64,000 nucleotides of DNA from Buchnera aphidicola (Hyperomyzus lactucae) (GTDB lineage Bacteria; Pseudomonadota; Gammaproteobacteria; Enterobacterales; Enterobacteriaceae): the NCBI RefSeq assembly GCF_005081705.1, contig NZ_CP034876.1, positions 164,803 through 228,802 on the forward strand, written 5' to 3'. Of this stretch, positions 11,932 through 23,250 are shown piece by piece. The notes under the pieces are model-generated. The model had not been told where the DNA came from, ran no database searches, and saw only the letters and a list, made by a program, of their open reading frames with translations. The position numbers and the translations under genes were made by a program. Position 1 is the stretch's first letter. The number at the start of each line of letters is the position of its first letter.

Positions 11932-13416
11932 ATGTTACTTTCTTTATTAATTATCATTCCATTTTTTAGTGGTTTTTTTTCTTTTTTTTCTTGTAGATTT
12001 AATAAAAATTTTCCTCGTTGGATTGCATTAATAGGAATATTTTGCATATTATTAGTTGTCATGCAAATATTAATTCAAGATAATTATTATTTTTTTCAAA
12101 CAGGATGTCATCCTAATTGGGATCGTCAATTAATTGTACCTTGGATACCAAGATTTGGTATTGAGTTCAACATTGCCGTAGATGGTTTTTCAATTGTTAT
12201 GCTTATTTTTTCTTCTTTTTTATCTATTATAGCAGTTTTATGTTCGTGGAATGACATTAAAAAAAATACAGGTTTTTTTTATTTGAATTTTATGCTTGTT
12301 TTGAGTGGAGTAATAGGTGTTTTTATTTCAATTGATCTATTTTTGTTTTTTTGTTTTTGGGAATTAATGTTAGTTCCAATGTATTTTTTAATTACTTTAT
12401 GGAGTGATCAATCTGAAAAAAAGAAAATTATTTTTGCTGCTAATAAATTTTTTATATATGCACAGACTTCTGGTTTAATATTATTATCTTCTATTTTATT
12501 ATTAGTTTTTAGTTATTATCACGTTACTAACATATTAACGTTTAATTATAACTCATTACTTACGCAACCCATTAATAAACACATAGAATATGTTGTTATG
12601 ATAGGTTTTTTTTTGGCATTTGCTATAAAAATGCCAATTGTTCCATTTCACGGTTGGTTACCAGATACTCATGCTCAATCTATATCTTGTGGTACTATTG
12701 AAATTATTGGTTTATTAATAAAAACTGCTCCTTATTCTCTTTTACGATATAATTTAGTTCTCTTTCCTTTTTCAACAAAAGATTTTGCGCCAATTGCTAT
12801 TGTTTTAGGTGTTATAAGTATATTTTATGGGGCTTTTTTAGCTTTTTCTCAAACAAATATTAAAAAACTAATTGCCTATTCTTCTCTTTCTCATATGGGG
12901 CTAATTTTAATTGGTATTTATAGCAATAATGAAATAGCACTTCAAGGAGTAATCATTCAAATATTATCTAATAGTGTATCTACAACGGCTCTGTGTATTT
13001 TATCCGGACAACTTTATAGACGCTTTAAAACTCAAGATATGAATAAATTGGGGGGGTTGTGGTCTTGCGTTTATTGGATTCCGGGTTTTTCTTTATTTTT
13101 TTCTCTTGCAAATTTAGGTATTCCTGGTACAGGAAATTTTATTGGTGAGTTTTTAATTTTATTTGGTACTTTTCAACAGTTTCCTTTTATATGTATGTTG
13201 GTAACAACAGGTATCATTTTTTCTGCTATTTATTCTTTAAATATAATTCAAAAAATTTTCTATGGTGCATATAAGAAAAATTTTACGATTTTTTTTATTA
13301 ATAAACAAGAACTATGGACAATACTGGCCTTAGTTTTTGTATTGATTTTTTTAGGAATTAATCCTCAGAAAATTATCGATCTTTCATATCCTTCTATACA
13401 TAATTTTCAAAAATAA
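11932..13416 (+). CDS. nuoM: NADH-quinone oxidoreductase subunit M
   Basis: Antiporter-like proton-pumping membrane subunit. I start it at ATG 11932 (MLLSLLIIIPF), which aligns with the E. coli start MLLPWLILIPF and follows AGGA. The upstream TTG at 11890 would add 14 residues that are not family-like. At 494 aa it is slightly shorter than the usual 509. The helix-5 glutamate in CFWELMLVPMYF and the lysines in AIKMPIVPFHGWLPD and LIKTAPYSLLRY are kept. Two normally invariant patches have drifted: the AP-TAGS loop after the DAHSQ motif reads SISCGT here, and the His of the MIAHG segment is Asn at about residue 347. Confidence 0.94.
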   Translation: MLLSLLIIIPFFSGFFSFFSCRFNKNFPRWIALIGIFCILLVVMQILIQDNYYFFQTGCHPNWDRQLIVPWIPRFGIEFNIAVDGFSIVMLIFSSFLSIIAVLCSWNDIKKNTGFFYLNFMLVLSGVIGVFISIDLFLFFCFWELMLVPMYFLITLWSDQSEKKKIIFAANKFFIYAQTSGLILLSSILLLVFSYYHVTNILTFNYNSLLTQPINKHIEYVVMIGFFLAFAIKMPIVPFHGWLPDTHAQSISCGTIEIIGLLIKTAPYSLLRYNLVLFPFSTKDFAPIAIVLGVISIFYGAFLAFSQTNIKKLIAYSSLSHMGLILIGIYSNNEIALQGVIIQILSNSVSTTALCILSGQLYRRFKTQDMNKLGGLWSCVYWIPGFSLFFSLANLGIPGTGNFIGEFLILFGTFQQFPFICMLVTTGIIFSAIYSLNIIQKIFYGAYKKNFTIFFINKQELWTILALVFVLIFLGINPQKIIDLSYPSIHNFQK

Positions 13417-13455
13417 TGTAAAAATTCTATTTTCAAGATAAGGTTTTAATTAATA

Positions 13456-14922
13456 ATGACAATAAATTTACAACAATTAACAGCTTTGCTGCCTTTGTTG
13501 ATAGTAATGTTCACTGCAATTACAGTCATATTATCTATTTCTTATAATCGAAATCATTTTTTTATTGCTGTTTTTAGCATATTAGGTTTTATATCTTCAT
13601 TTTTTTCACTATACTTGTTAACTAGCATTGTTCCCATAGACATTACGGGTTTATTTCATATTGACAGTTATGCTATCTTATATATTGGAATGATTATAAT
13701 TTCTAGTATTAGCACATGTATTTTTGCATATCCATGGTTAGTGAAATATCGTTTTAATAAAGAGGAATTTTATTTATTGATAATATTTTCAACTTTAGGT
13801 GCGATATCGTTAATTATTTCAAATCATATGGCATCATTTTTTATTAATATTGAACTAATATCTTTACCAATTTTTGGTTTAATTGCTTATTCTAATAATG
13901 AGAAATATTCCTTAGAAGCTTCATTTAAATATATTATCTTATCTGGTATTGCATCCAGTTTTTTTTTACTTGGTACTGCATGGGTTTATTCTGTTTCTGG
14001 AAATCTTGGTTTTATATCTTTAACTCAAATATTAAAAATAGCATCTGAAAATGAACAATTACTAGTATTATTTGGGATTATCATGATGCTCTTTTCTTTA
14101 TTTTTTAAATTATCTATTGTACCTTTTCATTTATGGACTCCAGATATTTATCAAGGTACTCCTCTTCCAGTATTATCTTTTTTTTCTACTGTCGGTAAAA
14201 TTTCTATTTTTACTGCATTGTTACATTTTTTATCACATATTGCTGATTCAAATAATAGAATATTGTACTTTATATTATCTGCAATGACTGTTCTTTCTAT
14301 ATTAATTGGTAATTTTATGGCTCTTTTCCAAGATAATATTAAAAGATTTTTTGGGTATTCATCTATATCTCAACTAGGATATGTTTTAATAGTATTACTT
14401 GCGTCAGATAAGAACTATACATTTTCTTTAGAAGCTTCAGGAATATATTTATCTAGCTATTTATTTAGTAATATAGCATTTTTTGGTATTATCCATTTGA
14501 TTTCAAATACCAATAACAAAAAGTTTGATCATTCCATTTCTTCATATAAAGGATTGTTTTGGTTGCAACCAATTTTATCTAGTATATTGACGATTGTCTT
14601 TCTTTCTTTAGCAGGAATTCCAATGACTATGGGATTTATTGGAAAATTTTATATATTATCAATTATTATAAAAGAAAATTTATGGATAATGGGTATTACT
14701 TTTTTTATTGGAACTATATTAGGTTTTTATTCTTACTTAAGAATTATTTTGAACTTATATTTAAATCCATCACGATCTTTAAAAAAAGATTTGAATATAC
14801 AAAATTATTGGTTTTACACTCCTTCTGGAATAGTTATATTTATTTCGGGAGTAATATTATTAATACTAGGTGTATATCCAAATCCTTTAATTACTTTAGT
14901 TAGATTATCTGAATTGTGTTAG
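13456..14922 (+). CDS. nuoN: NADH-quinone oxidoreductase subunit N
   Basis: Third antiporter-like proton-pumping subunit (488 aa, usual about 485) and last gene of the complex I operon. The helix-5 region reads FINIELISLPIFGLIAY with the functional glutamate. The discontinuous helix region is KLSIVPFHLWTPDIYQGTPLPVLSFFSTVGK, both parts conserved, and DNIKRFFGYSSISQLGYVL follows. The gene lies 39 nt after nuoM. Downstream is one of the longest empty spacers in the window. Confidence 0.95.
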   Translation: MTINLQQLTALLPLLIVMFTAITVILSISYNRNHFFIAVFSILGFISSFFSLYLLTSIVPIDITGLFHIDSYAILYIGMIIISSISTCIFAYPWLVKYRFNKEEFYLLIIFSTLGAISLIISNHMASFFINIELISLPIFGLIAYSNNEKYSLEASFKYIILSGIASSFFLLGTAWVYSVSGNLGFISLTQILKIASENEQLLVLFGIIMMLFSLFFKLSIVPFHLWTPDIYQGTPLPVLSFFSTVGKISIFTALLHFLSHIADSNNRILYFILSAMTVLSILIGNFMALFQDNIKRFFGYSSISQLGYVLIVLLASDKNYTFSLEASGIYLSSYLFSNIAFFGIIHLISNTNNKKFDHSISSYKGLFWLQPILSSILTIVFLSLAGIPMTMGFIGKFYILSIIIKENLWIMGITFFIGTILGFYSYLRIILNLYLNPSRSLKKDLNIQNYWFYTPSGIVIFISGVILLILGVYPNPLITLVRLSELC

Positions 14923-15446
14923 CATTAAAAATTTGTTTATTTTTTACAATATTTGAAAAATAAATTTGTTAGGAAAACAATAAATTATATTATAGTTTTT
15001 TATAATTTTGAAATATCTAAAGTTTGTATAAAAATGTATGAGTAGATTTACTCTTAATAAAGATTTTTTTAATTTTTTCTTTTCAAAAAATTAAAATTTA
15101 ATAGAACATTCTACCTTTAGAAAAATATTATTGCTATTTTTTATTTTTAAGTTTATCAAACTATCTTATTATTCAATATAAATGATAAGCTTTCTAATTT
15201 TTATTAAGTTTTAAAAAGTTTCTATTGCTTAAAATATTACTTTTTTAAAAATATTTATACTTTCTTTTTTTATATATCATTAATAGCGTTTAATGCTGTA
15301 AAAAACATTGAATGTAATTATTAAAAAATTCTTGAAAATTAACATAGTAAAATATATATAATTTTTATATTTTTTTATTTTAGACTATAACAATCTATTA
15401 ATTGTAATTTTGCATATTACATTCTATTAAAAATTATAAAAGAGAT
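14923..15446 (+). other. 524-nt spacer between nuoN and folC with no recognisable gene
   Basis: This stretch is almost pure A+T, with stops in all frames and no open reading frame resembling a known protein. A weak inverted repeat (TTTATTTTT at 14937-14945 against AAAAATAAA at 14956-14964) just after nuoN could be a terminator, but pairings of this kind are cheap in such sequence. In E. coli folC sits beside accD and dedD, so the spacer may be the trace of a deleted neighbour, yet I see no residual similarity. The folC promoter is presumably here, but I cannot point to it. Confidence 0.5.
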
Positions 15447-16691
15447 ATGATTAATACAAATTATTCTTTTTCTATGTGGCTTAAATATTTAGAAAATTTA
15501 GATAAAAAAATTATACTCAATTTGAATGAACTAAAATTTATTGCAAAAAAATTAGATTTATTAAATTTGGAAGCTTTTATTTTTACTGTCGGAGGAACTA
15601 ATGGTAAAGGTACAACTTGTGCAATGTTAGAAAGATTATTATTAAATTCAGGTTATAAAGTAGGATTGTATACTTCTCCTCATCTTATTAATTATGTCGA
15701 AAGAGTTCGAATTAATGGTCATGTACTTGATGAAAATGAACATATTTTTGCTTTTCAGAATGTAGAATTAGCAAGAGATTCAATTTTTCTAACTTATTTT
15801 GAATTTATTACACTTTCAGCATTGATCTTGTTTAAAAAATATTCATTAGATGTAATAATACTAGAAGTCGGTTTGGGGGGAAGATTAGATGCTACTAATA
15901 TTGTAAATTCTAATTTATCTATAATAACTAATATAGGTTTAGATCATACTTCTATATTAGGAAAAGATCGTCTAAGTATTGCACGTGAAAAATCTGGTAT
16001 TTTTAGAAAAAATAGAATTGCCGTAATCGGAGATATAGATCTTCCAGACTCTATAAACCAGGTGGCTAGAGAAAAAAAAACGATATTAAAAAAAATTAAT
16101 GTAGATTGGTCGTGGCAAAGAAAAGAAAATTATTGGAATTTTTTTCATTCAGATCTTCAATTATATAATTTACCTATAACTTACATACCATTATCTAATG
16201 CAGCTATTGCATTGGCTTCTTTATATTATACAAAATTTAAAATCAATGAAAATATTATAAGAAAATCTATTGCTAGTGTGCAATTACCAGGTAGATTTCA
16301 AATATTTTCTATTCATCCTTACGTTATTGTTGATGTAGCACATAATCTCGATTCATCTTTGTATTTGTCTAAAAAAATAAACGAAATAGATATACGAGGA
16401 AAAATATATGCAGTGGTGGGTGTACTAAAAGATAAAGATATTGAGGGAATAATTTATCCTTTAAAAGATAAAATCTATTATTGGTATGTTGCGCCTTTAC
16501 AAACATCTCGAACTGCTAGTAAAGATCAATTGAAAAACGCTTTTCCAGCATCTAATACATCTTTATTAGATAATATTGAAAAAGCTTATGAAAAAGCATT
16601 TATGTCAGCAAAAAAAGAGGATGCCATTTTGATTTTTGGTTCTTTTTTTACTGTTTCAGAATTTCTTATTTCTAATATACAAAAAAAATGA
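15447..16691 (+). CDS. folC: Bifunctional folylpolyglutamate synthase / dihydrofolate synthase
   Basis: Adds glutamate to dihydropteroate and to folates, making dihydrofolate and its polyglutamate forms; cytosolic Mur-ligase family enzyme. The ATP-binding loop GGTNGKGTTC is at about residues 49-58, followed by GLYTSPHL, EVGLGGRLDATN and DHTSILG. The C-terminal domain shows LPGRFQIF and DVAHN. At 414 aa it is close to the E. coli length of 422. The ATG at 15447 follows an AGAGAT site. It is followed directly by the damaged cvpA, as in the E. coli folC-dedD-cvpA neighbourhood with dedD missing. Confidence 0.95.
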   Translation: MINTNYSFSMWLKYLENLDKKIILNLNELKFIAKKLDLLNLEAFIFTVGGTNGKGTTCAMLERLLLNSGYKVGLYTSPHLINYVERVRINGHVLDENEHIFAFQNVELARDSIFLTYFEFITLSALILFKKYSLDVIILEVGLGGRLDATNIVNSNLSIITNIGLDHTSILGKDRLSIAREKSGIFRKNRIAVIGDIDLPDSINQVAREKKTILKKINVDWSWQRKENYWNFFHSDLQLYNLPITYIPLSNAAIALASLYYTKFKINENIIRKSIASVQLPGRFQIFSIHPYVIVDVAHNLDSSLYLSKKINEIDIRGKIYAVVGVLKDKDIEGIIYPLKDKIYYWYVAPLQTSRTASKDQLKNAFPASNTSLLDNIEKAYEKAFMSAKKEDAILIFGSFFTVSEFLISNIQKK

Positions 16692-16725
16692 TAAGCATGT
16701 AAAAAAATATAATTCTGGTAAATTT

Positions 16726-17192
16726 ATGTTTCTAATAGATTATATTATAATATTTACTATTATTACTTCAGTTTTATTAGGTTTATTACGTGGTTTTTAT
16801 CAAGAATTAGTTTCAACTTGTTTTTGGTTTTTTAATTTTTATTTTTTTAATGAATATTATTATTTTAGTTCTTTTTATGTAGATGCTATGCCAAATTTTT
16901 TTTTAAAAAATAATATACTTATATTAGTTATGATCATTTTTTTTTTATTATAAAAAAAATATTGCATTTTTCTTTAGAAAAAATTATTAAAAAAATTAAA
17001 CTTTCTTATTATAATATTATATTAGGAGGTTTATTTGGAATCTTTCGTAGTGTAATATTAGTCTTGTTGTTTCTTTTCGTTTTTAGTCTTATAAGCAAGA
17101 ATAATTATAATTTTTATATAAGTCATTCAATATTAATTTCTATTTTTTTTAAAACAATTAAATATTTTTTATTGATTTTTGATGATTTTTAA
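16726..17192 (+). pseudogene. cvpA: cvpA, split by a frameshift at a T10 tract
   Basis: Homologue of the inner-membrane protein CvpA (colicin V production / envelope maintenance). Reading starts at ATG 16726 with MFLIDYIIIFTIITS and LLRGFYQELVS, matching the E. coli N-terminus VWIDYAIIAVIA and LIRGFVREALS. The frame ends at TAA 16951-16953 right after a ten-T run at 16937-16946. The following frame continues the family without a gap (IIKKIKLSYYNIILGGLFGIFRS) to a stop at 17190-17192. Adding one T in the run gives about 155 residues, near the usual 162. Both halves remain protein-like. So the break is either recent or tolerated through polymerase slippage or a -1 shift on T TTT TTA. No other stops are seen. 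Confidence 0.8.
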
Positions 17193-17243
17193 AAAAACTA
17201 AGCACATTATTGATATTTTCATAAACAATTATAGTGTGCTTAG
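17191..17243 (-). terminator. Rho-independent terminator of prsA
   Basis: Arms 17198-17210 (CTAAGCACATTAT) and 17231-17243 (ATAGTGTGCTTAG) pair over 13 bp with one G-T wobble around a 20-nt loop. Read on the - strand the stem is followed by a run of seven T (17197-17191), as expected for termination of prsA. On the + strand there is no T run, so it is not a good terminator for cvpA. Confidence 0.65.
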
Positions 17244-17275
17244 AATTACGGATTGAAAACTACAATAAAAAATAT

Positions 17276-18241
<966 letters not shown>

Positions 18242-18346
18242 TTATATTTTAAATTAAGAGTATTTTTTCTGTATGTAAGCATAATATTTCTTTATTATAA
18301 ATTTTTTTAAAATATTTAAATAAATTGACATAAATATACTTGTTTT

Positions 18347-19225
18347 TTAATTAAGAAATAGATGTTGTCTTTTATAAAGAGTTTTATGTAATGGTGAAAT
18401 ATTAACACTTTTTGCTATAAATCCTTGCATATTTTTGGGTAGTAAAGAAAATATTTTTTGTGCAGAACGTTTATCATTAAATTCAGAAAAAACACAAGAT
18501 CCTGTACCAGTCATCCGTGATGGTGCATGTGAAGAAAGCATTAAAATCAATTGTTTTATTTCAATAAACTTTTTTTTTGCTATTTTTTCAAAATCGTTAG
18601 TAAAAGGTAACATTAAAAGTTTTTTAAGAGATTTTTTGGAAGTATTACTCATTAAAAAAGGGCTTGAAAACATATTTTCTGTAGATATTTGTATATTAGG
18701 ATATACAACTAAATACCATTTTTTATGTCTTTTTATGGGATGTAGTATATTTCCTATTCCTTCAATAACAGCTGTTTTTCCAAGAATAAAACCAGGTATA
18801 TCTGTTCCTATTTTAAGACTAAATGAAGCCAGTTCTTGTAACGTAAATTGTGTATTCCATAACTTGTTTAAAACAACTAAAGTAGTTGCAGCATTAGAAG
18901 AACCTCCTCCCAATCCACTTCCTATTGGTATTTTTTTATTCAAAAATATCTTTGCTCCGTAATGAAATGTAGATATCTTACCATAAGATAGTGCTTTTTC
19001 TTTTAATAGTTCAGCGGAAGAAATAATACTATTATTTTCATTAATAAGAATCTTTTTTTTGGTAAATAATTGAATCTTACCTGTTTTATTGGGAATTATT
19101 TTTAATGTATCACCATAATTAAGAAATTGGAATAAAGTCTGTATCTCGTGATATTTATCTGGACGAATACCAGTAACATATAGAAATAGATTAATTTTTG
19201 CAGGAGATGGCCATGTATAAATCAT
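18347..19225 (-). CDS. ispE: 4-diphosphocytidyl-2-C-methyl-D-erythritol kinase
   Basis: GHMP-family kinase of the methylerythritol phosphate (non-mevalonate) isoprenoid pathway. It phosphorylates CDP-methylerythritol. The N-terminus WPSPAKINLFLYVTG has the conserved catalytic lysine. The ATP-binding loop IPIGSGLGGGSSNAATTL lies at about residues 99-116, and APSRMTGTGSCVF near the C-terminus is the third GHMP motif. At 292 aa it is slightly longer than E. coli (283), with a short extension at the C-terminus. It is upstream of prsA on the same strand, as ispE and prs are neighbours in E. coli. Older name ipk. Confidence 0.95.
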   Translation of the reverse strand: MIYTWPSPAKINLFLYVTGIRPDKYHEIQTLFQFLNYGDTLKIIPNKTGKIQLFTKKKILINENNSIISSAELLKEKALSYGKISTFHYGAKIFLNKKIPIGSGLGGGSSNAATTLVVLNKLWNTQFTLQELASFSLKIGTDIPGFILGKTAVIEGIGNILHPIKRHKKWYLVVYPNIQISTENMFSSPFLMSNTSKKSLKKLLMLPFTNDFEKIAKKKFIEIKQLILMLSSHAPSRMTGTGSCVFSEFNDKRSAQKIFSLLPKNMQGFIAKSVNISPLHKTLYKRQHLFLN

Positions 19226-19445
19226 TTTTATTTTTTCTATTTTAATTTAAATATTTTTATATTAGTGTTTATTAAAATTACAATGAAAACACTTAAAATG
19301 ATATAATCATTGTAGTTAGATGTTATAAATTCATGATTTTTTTAAATAATTTAAAATATATTTTAATTTTTTTCATTATATTGATAATGCAATATTCTAT
19401 ACTAGAAAAATGTCTTTAAAAAATACTGATCAGTAGAAGGATTTT

Positions 19446-20531
19446 ATGAATAATTCCATCTTAAATAAATTAAAATCTTTACGAAATCGCTATCAAGAAA
19501 TAGAAATTATGCTTACTCAGAAAGATATTCTATCAAATCAAGACAATTTAAAAAAATTATCTCAAGAATATTTAAAACTTTCTAAAATTATTAAATTTTT
19601 TATAGAATGGGAACAATTAGAAATTGATATTAAAAATATTAATTCTTTATTGCATGACATAGAAATGCGAGATATGGTAGAAGAGGAATTACATCTTTTT
19701 AACAAAAAAAAGCAAAAATTAGAAAAAAAAATTCATCAATTATTATTACCTGAAGATCCTAATGATAAACATAGTTGCTTTATTGAAATCAGAGCTGCAA
19801 CAGGTGGAGATGAATCTTCAATTTTTGCTGGTGAATTATTTAGAATGTATACGCGGTATGCTGAATCTCATTTGTGGAAAATGGAAGTAATGAATACTAG
19901 CGAAAGCGAAAAAGGAGGTTTTAAAGAAATAATTTCAAAAATTACGGGAAGAGGTGCTTGTGGTCGTTTAAAATTTGAATCTGGTGGACATCGTGTGCAA
20001 CGAGTTCCGGAAACAGAATCACAAGGAAGAATTCATACATCTACTTGTACTGTTGCTGTTATGCCAGTTACCCCTGAAACTGAAAAAGAAGAAATTAATT
20101 TATCTGATTTAAAAATTGATACTTTTCGTTCTTCTGGTGCTGGTGGACAGCACGTGAATACTACCGATTCTGCTATTCGTATTACTCATATTCCCACTGG
20201 AAATGTAGTAGAATGTCAAGATGAAAGATCACAGCATAAAAATAAAGCTAAAGCTTTATCTATTTTATCAGCACGTGTTTATGCGGCTAAATTAGAAAAA
20301 AATCATCAAGAAAATTCTTCTATGAGAAGAATTTTATTAGGTAGTGGTCAACGATCAGATAGAATTAGAACGTATAATTTTCCCCAAAATAGAATTACAG
20401 ATCATAGGATTAATCTTACTATATATAAATTAGATGAAGTATTAGAAGGAAAATTAGACTTACTTATTGATCCTATTACTCAAGAATATCAAGCAGATAT
20501 GCTTTCTTCTTTATCTAAATCAGAACTATGA
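19446..20531 (+). CDS. prfA: Peptide chain release factor 1
   Basis: RF1 terminates translation at UAA and UAG. Domain order is normal: an N-terminal coiled coil (residues 1-105), the codon-recognition PxT tripeptide as PET in [14 protein letters not shown], then the [13 protein letters not shown] loop whose GGQ is modified by PrmC and triggers peptide release. At 361 aa the length is normal (E. coli 360). An AAGGA site lies 6-7 nt before the ATG. The gene overlaps prmC by 4 nt. The hemA gene that precedes prfA in E. coli is absent here. Confidence 0.97.
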   Translation: MNNSILNKLKSLRNRYQEIEIMLTQKDILSNQDNLKKLSQEYLKLSKIIKFFIEWEQLEIDIKNINSLLHDIEMRDMVEEELHLFNKKKQKLEKKIHQLLLPEDPNDKHSCFIEIRAATGGDESSIFAGELFRMYTRYAESHLWKMEVMNTSESEKGGFKEIISKITGRGACGRLKFESGGHRVQRVPETESQGRIHTSTCTVAVMPVTPETEKEEINLSDLKIDTFRSSGAGGQHVNTTDSAIRITHIPTGNVVECQDERSQHKNKAKALSILSARVYAAKLEKNHQENSSMRRILLGSGQRSDRIRTYNFPQNRITDHRINLTIYKLDEVLEGKLDLLIDPITQEYQADMLSSLSKSEL

Positions 20532-21355
20532 ATATTCAACAGTGGATAAAAAGATCTATCAAAAAATTATCAAATGTAGATAATCCTCAATATGAAGCTG
20601 AGTTGTTGCTAAGTTATGTATCACGATGCGATCGTAGTTTTATTATAACATCTGATAATATTGAATTAAGTCATGAACAAAATGAACATTTAAATGATTT
20701 AATTTATCGTAGATCTTTAGGGGAACCTATAGCTTATATAATAGAAGAAAAAGAATTTTGGTCTTTGTCTTTACGTGTCTCATATGATACTCTTATTCCA
20801 AGGCCTGATACAGAAATTCTAGTAGAATGTGTATTATCTAAAATTCATAGTAAATCGACTTCTATCCTCGATTTAGGTACTGGATGTGGAGCTATTTCTC
20901 TAGCTTTAGCTAGCACTTGTTCTGATTGGAATATTATTGGCATTGATAAATCAGAAAAAGCTCTTAATATAGCCAATATTAATGCAATTAAGTTAAATTT
21001 AAAAAACGTTTCTTTCTTTTTTAGTAACTGGTTTTCACATATTAATCAAAAATTTAATATTATTGTCAGTAATCCACCTTATATTAGTAAAAAAGAATTG
21101 GATTTTTTAAAAAAAGATATTTTTTTTGAGCCATGGGATGCTTTAATTTCAAATAATAATGGATTATCAGATATTGAAAATATCATAAAACAATCAAATC
21201 ACTATTTATTTATAGGGGGATGGTTATTAATCGAGCACGGATGGAAGCAAAAATCACAAGTACAATCTTTATTTAAGAAATATAATTTTTTTGAAATAGA
21301 ATCTTATCAAGACTATGGAGGTAACGATCGTGTGACAGTTGGAAAAAAAATATAA
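20528..21355 (+). CDS. prmC: Release-factor glutamine methyltransferase
   Basis: SAM-dependent enzyme that methylates the Gln of the GGQ motif in RF1 and RF2. The SAM-binding motif [16 protein letters not shown] and the signature NPPYIS, which contacts the target glutamine, are both visible; the N-terminal helical domain contains [12 protein letters not shown]. At 275 aa it fits the family (277). The start codon overlaps the prfA stop (ATGA), coupling the enzyme to its substrate. Formerly called hemK. Confidence 0.96.
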   Translation: MNIQQWIKRSIKKLSNVDNPQYEAELLLSYVSRCDRSFIITSDNIELSHEQNEHLNDLIYRRSLGEPIAYIIEEKEFWSLSLRVSYDTLIPRPDTEILVECVLSKIHSKSTSILDLGTGCGAISLALASTCSDWNIIGIDKSEKALNIANINAIKLNLKNVSFFFSNWFSHINQKFNIIVSNPPYISKKELDFLKKDIFFEPWDALISNNNGLSDIENIIKQSNHYLFIGGWLLIEHGWKQKSQVQSLFKKYNFFEIESYQDYGGNDRVTVGKKI

Positions 21356-21521
21356 TATATATATAAAATTTATAATATTTTAATGATTTCTAGTAAACAT
21401 AAAAAATATTATATTAAAAATAATTAAAAAATTTATATATTAATATAAAAAATATTAATCATATAACCACTCATATAATTTAAATTTTTAACTATTTAAA
21501 AATATTGCTATTACTAATAAC

Positions 21522-22331
21522 ATGAAATCTCTTTCTAATATTGATTTTTCTAAATTATCACTTTTTGAATCTATTATTATTGCTTTTCAAGCGATTCGAA
21601 AAGATTTTCCTACAAATCTTGTTCTATCTGAATTACAAAATAGAACAAAAGAAGCTAAATCTTATATTGCATCTGAACATGAACCAAAGAAAAAGCTAGA
21701 AAAATTATTAAAATTATTTTATACGCATTGGAATTTTGGTGGTGCAAGCGGTATTTATAATCTTTCAGATGCACTATGGATTGATAATGTATTAAAAACA
21801 CATCAAGGTACTGCAGCATCTTTAGGAATTATTATTCTTCATATTGCTCAAGAATTAAAATTGCCATTAAATCCAGTAGTATTTCCTACTCAACTTATTT
21901 TAAGAGCAGATTGGATTAATAAAAAAAAATGGCTTATTAATCCCTTTAATGGAGATATACTAGATCGACATACATTAGAAGTCTGGATAAAAGGCAATAT
22001 CAGTCCAACAGCAGAATTGTACGAAAATGATTTATATACAGCTGAACCTATTACTGTAATTCGAAAAATGTTAGATACTTTAAAATCTGCATTAATGGAA
22101 GAAAAGAAAATGGAATTAGCATTAAATGTCACTAATGTTATACTGCATATTGATCCTAATGATCCGTACGAAATTCGTGATAGAGGACTAATATATGCGC
22201 AATTAGAATGTAATCATGTTGCTCTAACAGATTTAATTTATTTTGTAGAACATTGTCCTGAAGATCCAATTAGTGAAATTATTAAAGTTCAAATTCATTC
22301 TATTGAACAAAAAAAAATTATTTTACATTAA
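21522..22331 (+). CDS. sirB1: SirB1/YchA family protein (transglutaminase-like, TPR)
   Basis: Conserved gammaproteobacterial protein of uncertain role, 269 aa, the same length as its E. coli homologue. The first two thirds form a transglutaminase-like fold around NFGGASGIYNLSDALWIDNVL and GTAASLGIIILHIAQEL. The last third resembles tetratricopeptide repeats (DPNDPYEIRDRGLIYAQLECN). In E. coli it closes the prfA-prmC-sirB2-sirB1 cluster; sirB2 is absent here. Its retention in so small a genome is notable because no biochemical activity is firmly established. Confidence 0.9.
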   Translation: MKSLSNIDFSKLSLFESIIIAFQAIRKDFPTNLVLSELQNRTKEAKSYIASEHEPKKKLEKLLKLFYTHWNFGGASGIYNLSDALWIDNVLKTHQGTAASLGIIILHIAQELKLPLNPVVFPTQLILRADWINKKKWLINPFNGDILDRHTLEVWIKGNISPTAELYENDLYTAEPITVIRKMLDTLKSALMEEKKMELALNVTNVILHIDPNDPYEIRDRGLIYAQLECNHVALTDLIYFVEHCPEDPISEIIKVQIHSIEQKKIILH

Positions 22332-22342
22332 AATATATTGTT

Positions 22343-23149
22343 TTATTGTGTAACTGGTAGATTTCGTTTATGTAATGTTTTTAAATATAATTGTTCAATA
22401 ATTTTTTGACTTTTAATATCTATTTTTTCTCCTTCTAAATAAGCATCAATTATATTGTATGTTACGCCTAAAATAGATTCGTCTTCTTGTTGTGGTTTTT
22501 CGTCCTCTAGATCTGCCATGGGTTTTTTTAGATATAGATGTTTAGGACAATTTAATTTTTGTAATAATAATCGACCCTGTTTTTTGTTCAGTTTAGAAAT
22601 GGGATTAATATCTGTTCCGTTATCTCCATATTTTGTAAAAAATCCAGTTATATTTTCCGCTGCATTTCCTGTTCCAACTACAAGACCGTTTTTTACAGCA
22701 GCAACACTATATTGTACTTTCATTCTTTCTCTGGCTTTTTCGTTACCTCTAATATAATCCGAAATAGTAATACCTGATTTTTTTAAAGATTCTTCGCTTT
22801 TTAAAATTGCCGGTTTGATATTAATATTAAAAACTTGATCTGGACGTATAAAATCAATAACATCTTGACAATCTTCTTCATCATATTGCACTCCATATGG
22901 TAGTCGTAATGCAATAAATTTGTAATTTTTTTCCTTTGTTTCATTTCTTATTTTTTCTGCAGTTATTTGACATAATTTTCCAGTTAATGTGGAGTCTTGT
23001 CCTCCACTAATCGCAACTATTAAAGTTTTTAAATGGAGATGATTTAGCAAATACGTTTTTAAAAAATCAATACAATTTTTAATTTCTACTTCTGGTATAA
23101 TTACTGGTCTTACCCCCAATAACTTAATAATTTTTTTTTGCGTGCTCAT
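22343..23149 (-). CDS. nadE: NH3-dependent NAD+ synthetase
   Basis: Last step of NAD synthesis: amidation of deamido-NAD with ammonia and ATP. The PP-loop [12 protein letters not shown] is at about residues 48-59, and the substrate-binding stretch [17 protein letters not shown] is present. At 268 aa (usual about 275) and without a glutaminase domain, it is the ammonia-using type. It is convergent with sirB1 (11-nt gap) and divergent from ackA. Together with nadK further on it shows NAD and NADP are completed in the symbiont. Confidence 0.96.
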   Translation of the reverse strand: MSTQKKIIKLLGVRPVIIPEVEIKNCIDFLKTYLLNHLHLKTLIVAISGGQDSTLTGKLCQITAEKIRNETKEKNYKFIALRLPYGVQYDEEDCQDVIDFIRPDQVFNINIKPAILKSEESLKKSGITISDYIRGNEKARERMKVQYSVAAVKNGLVVGTGNAAENITGFFTKYGDNGTDINPISKLNKKQGRLLLQKLNCPKHLYLKKPMADLEDEKPQQEDESILGVTYNIIDAYLEGEKIDIKSQKIIEQLYLKTLHKRNLPVTQ

Positions 23150-23250
23150 ATATTTTCCTGATTTTTTTTAAATTATAAATTTTTCATATATATTAGATGC
23201 TGAATGTATTTTGTATAATTAATTTTATAAGATATTATTGACTATAAAAA

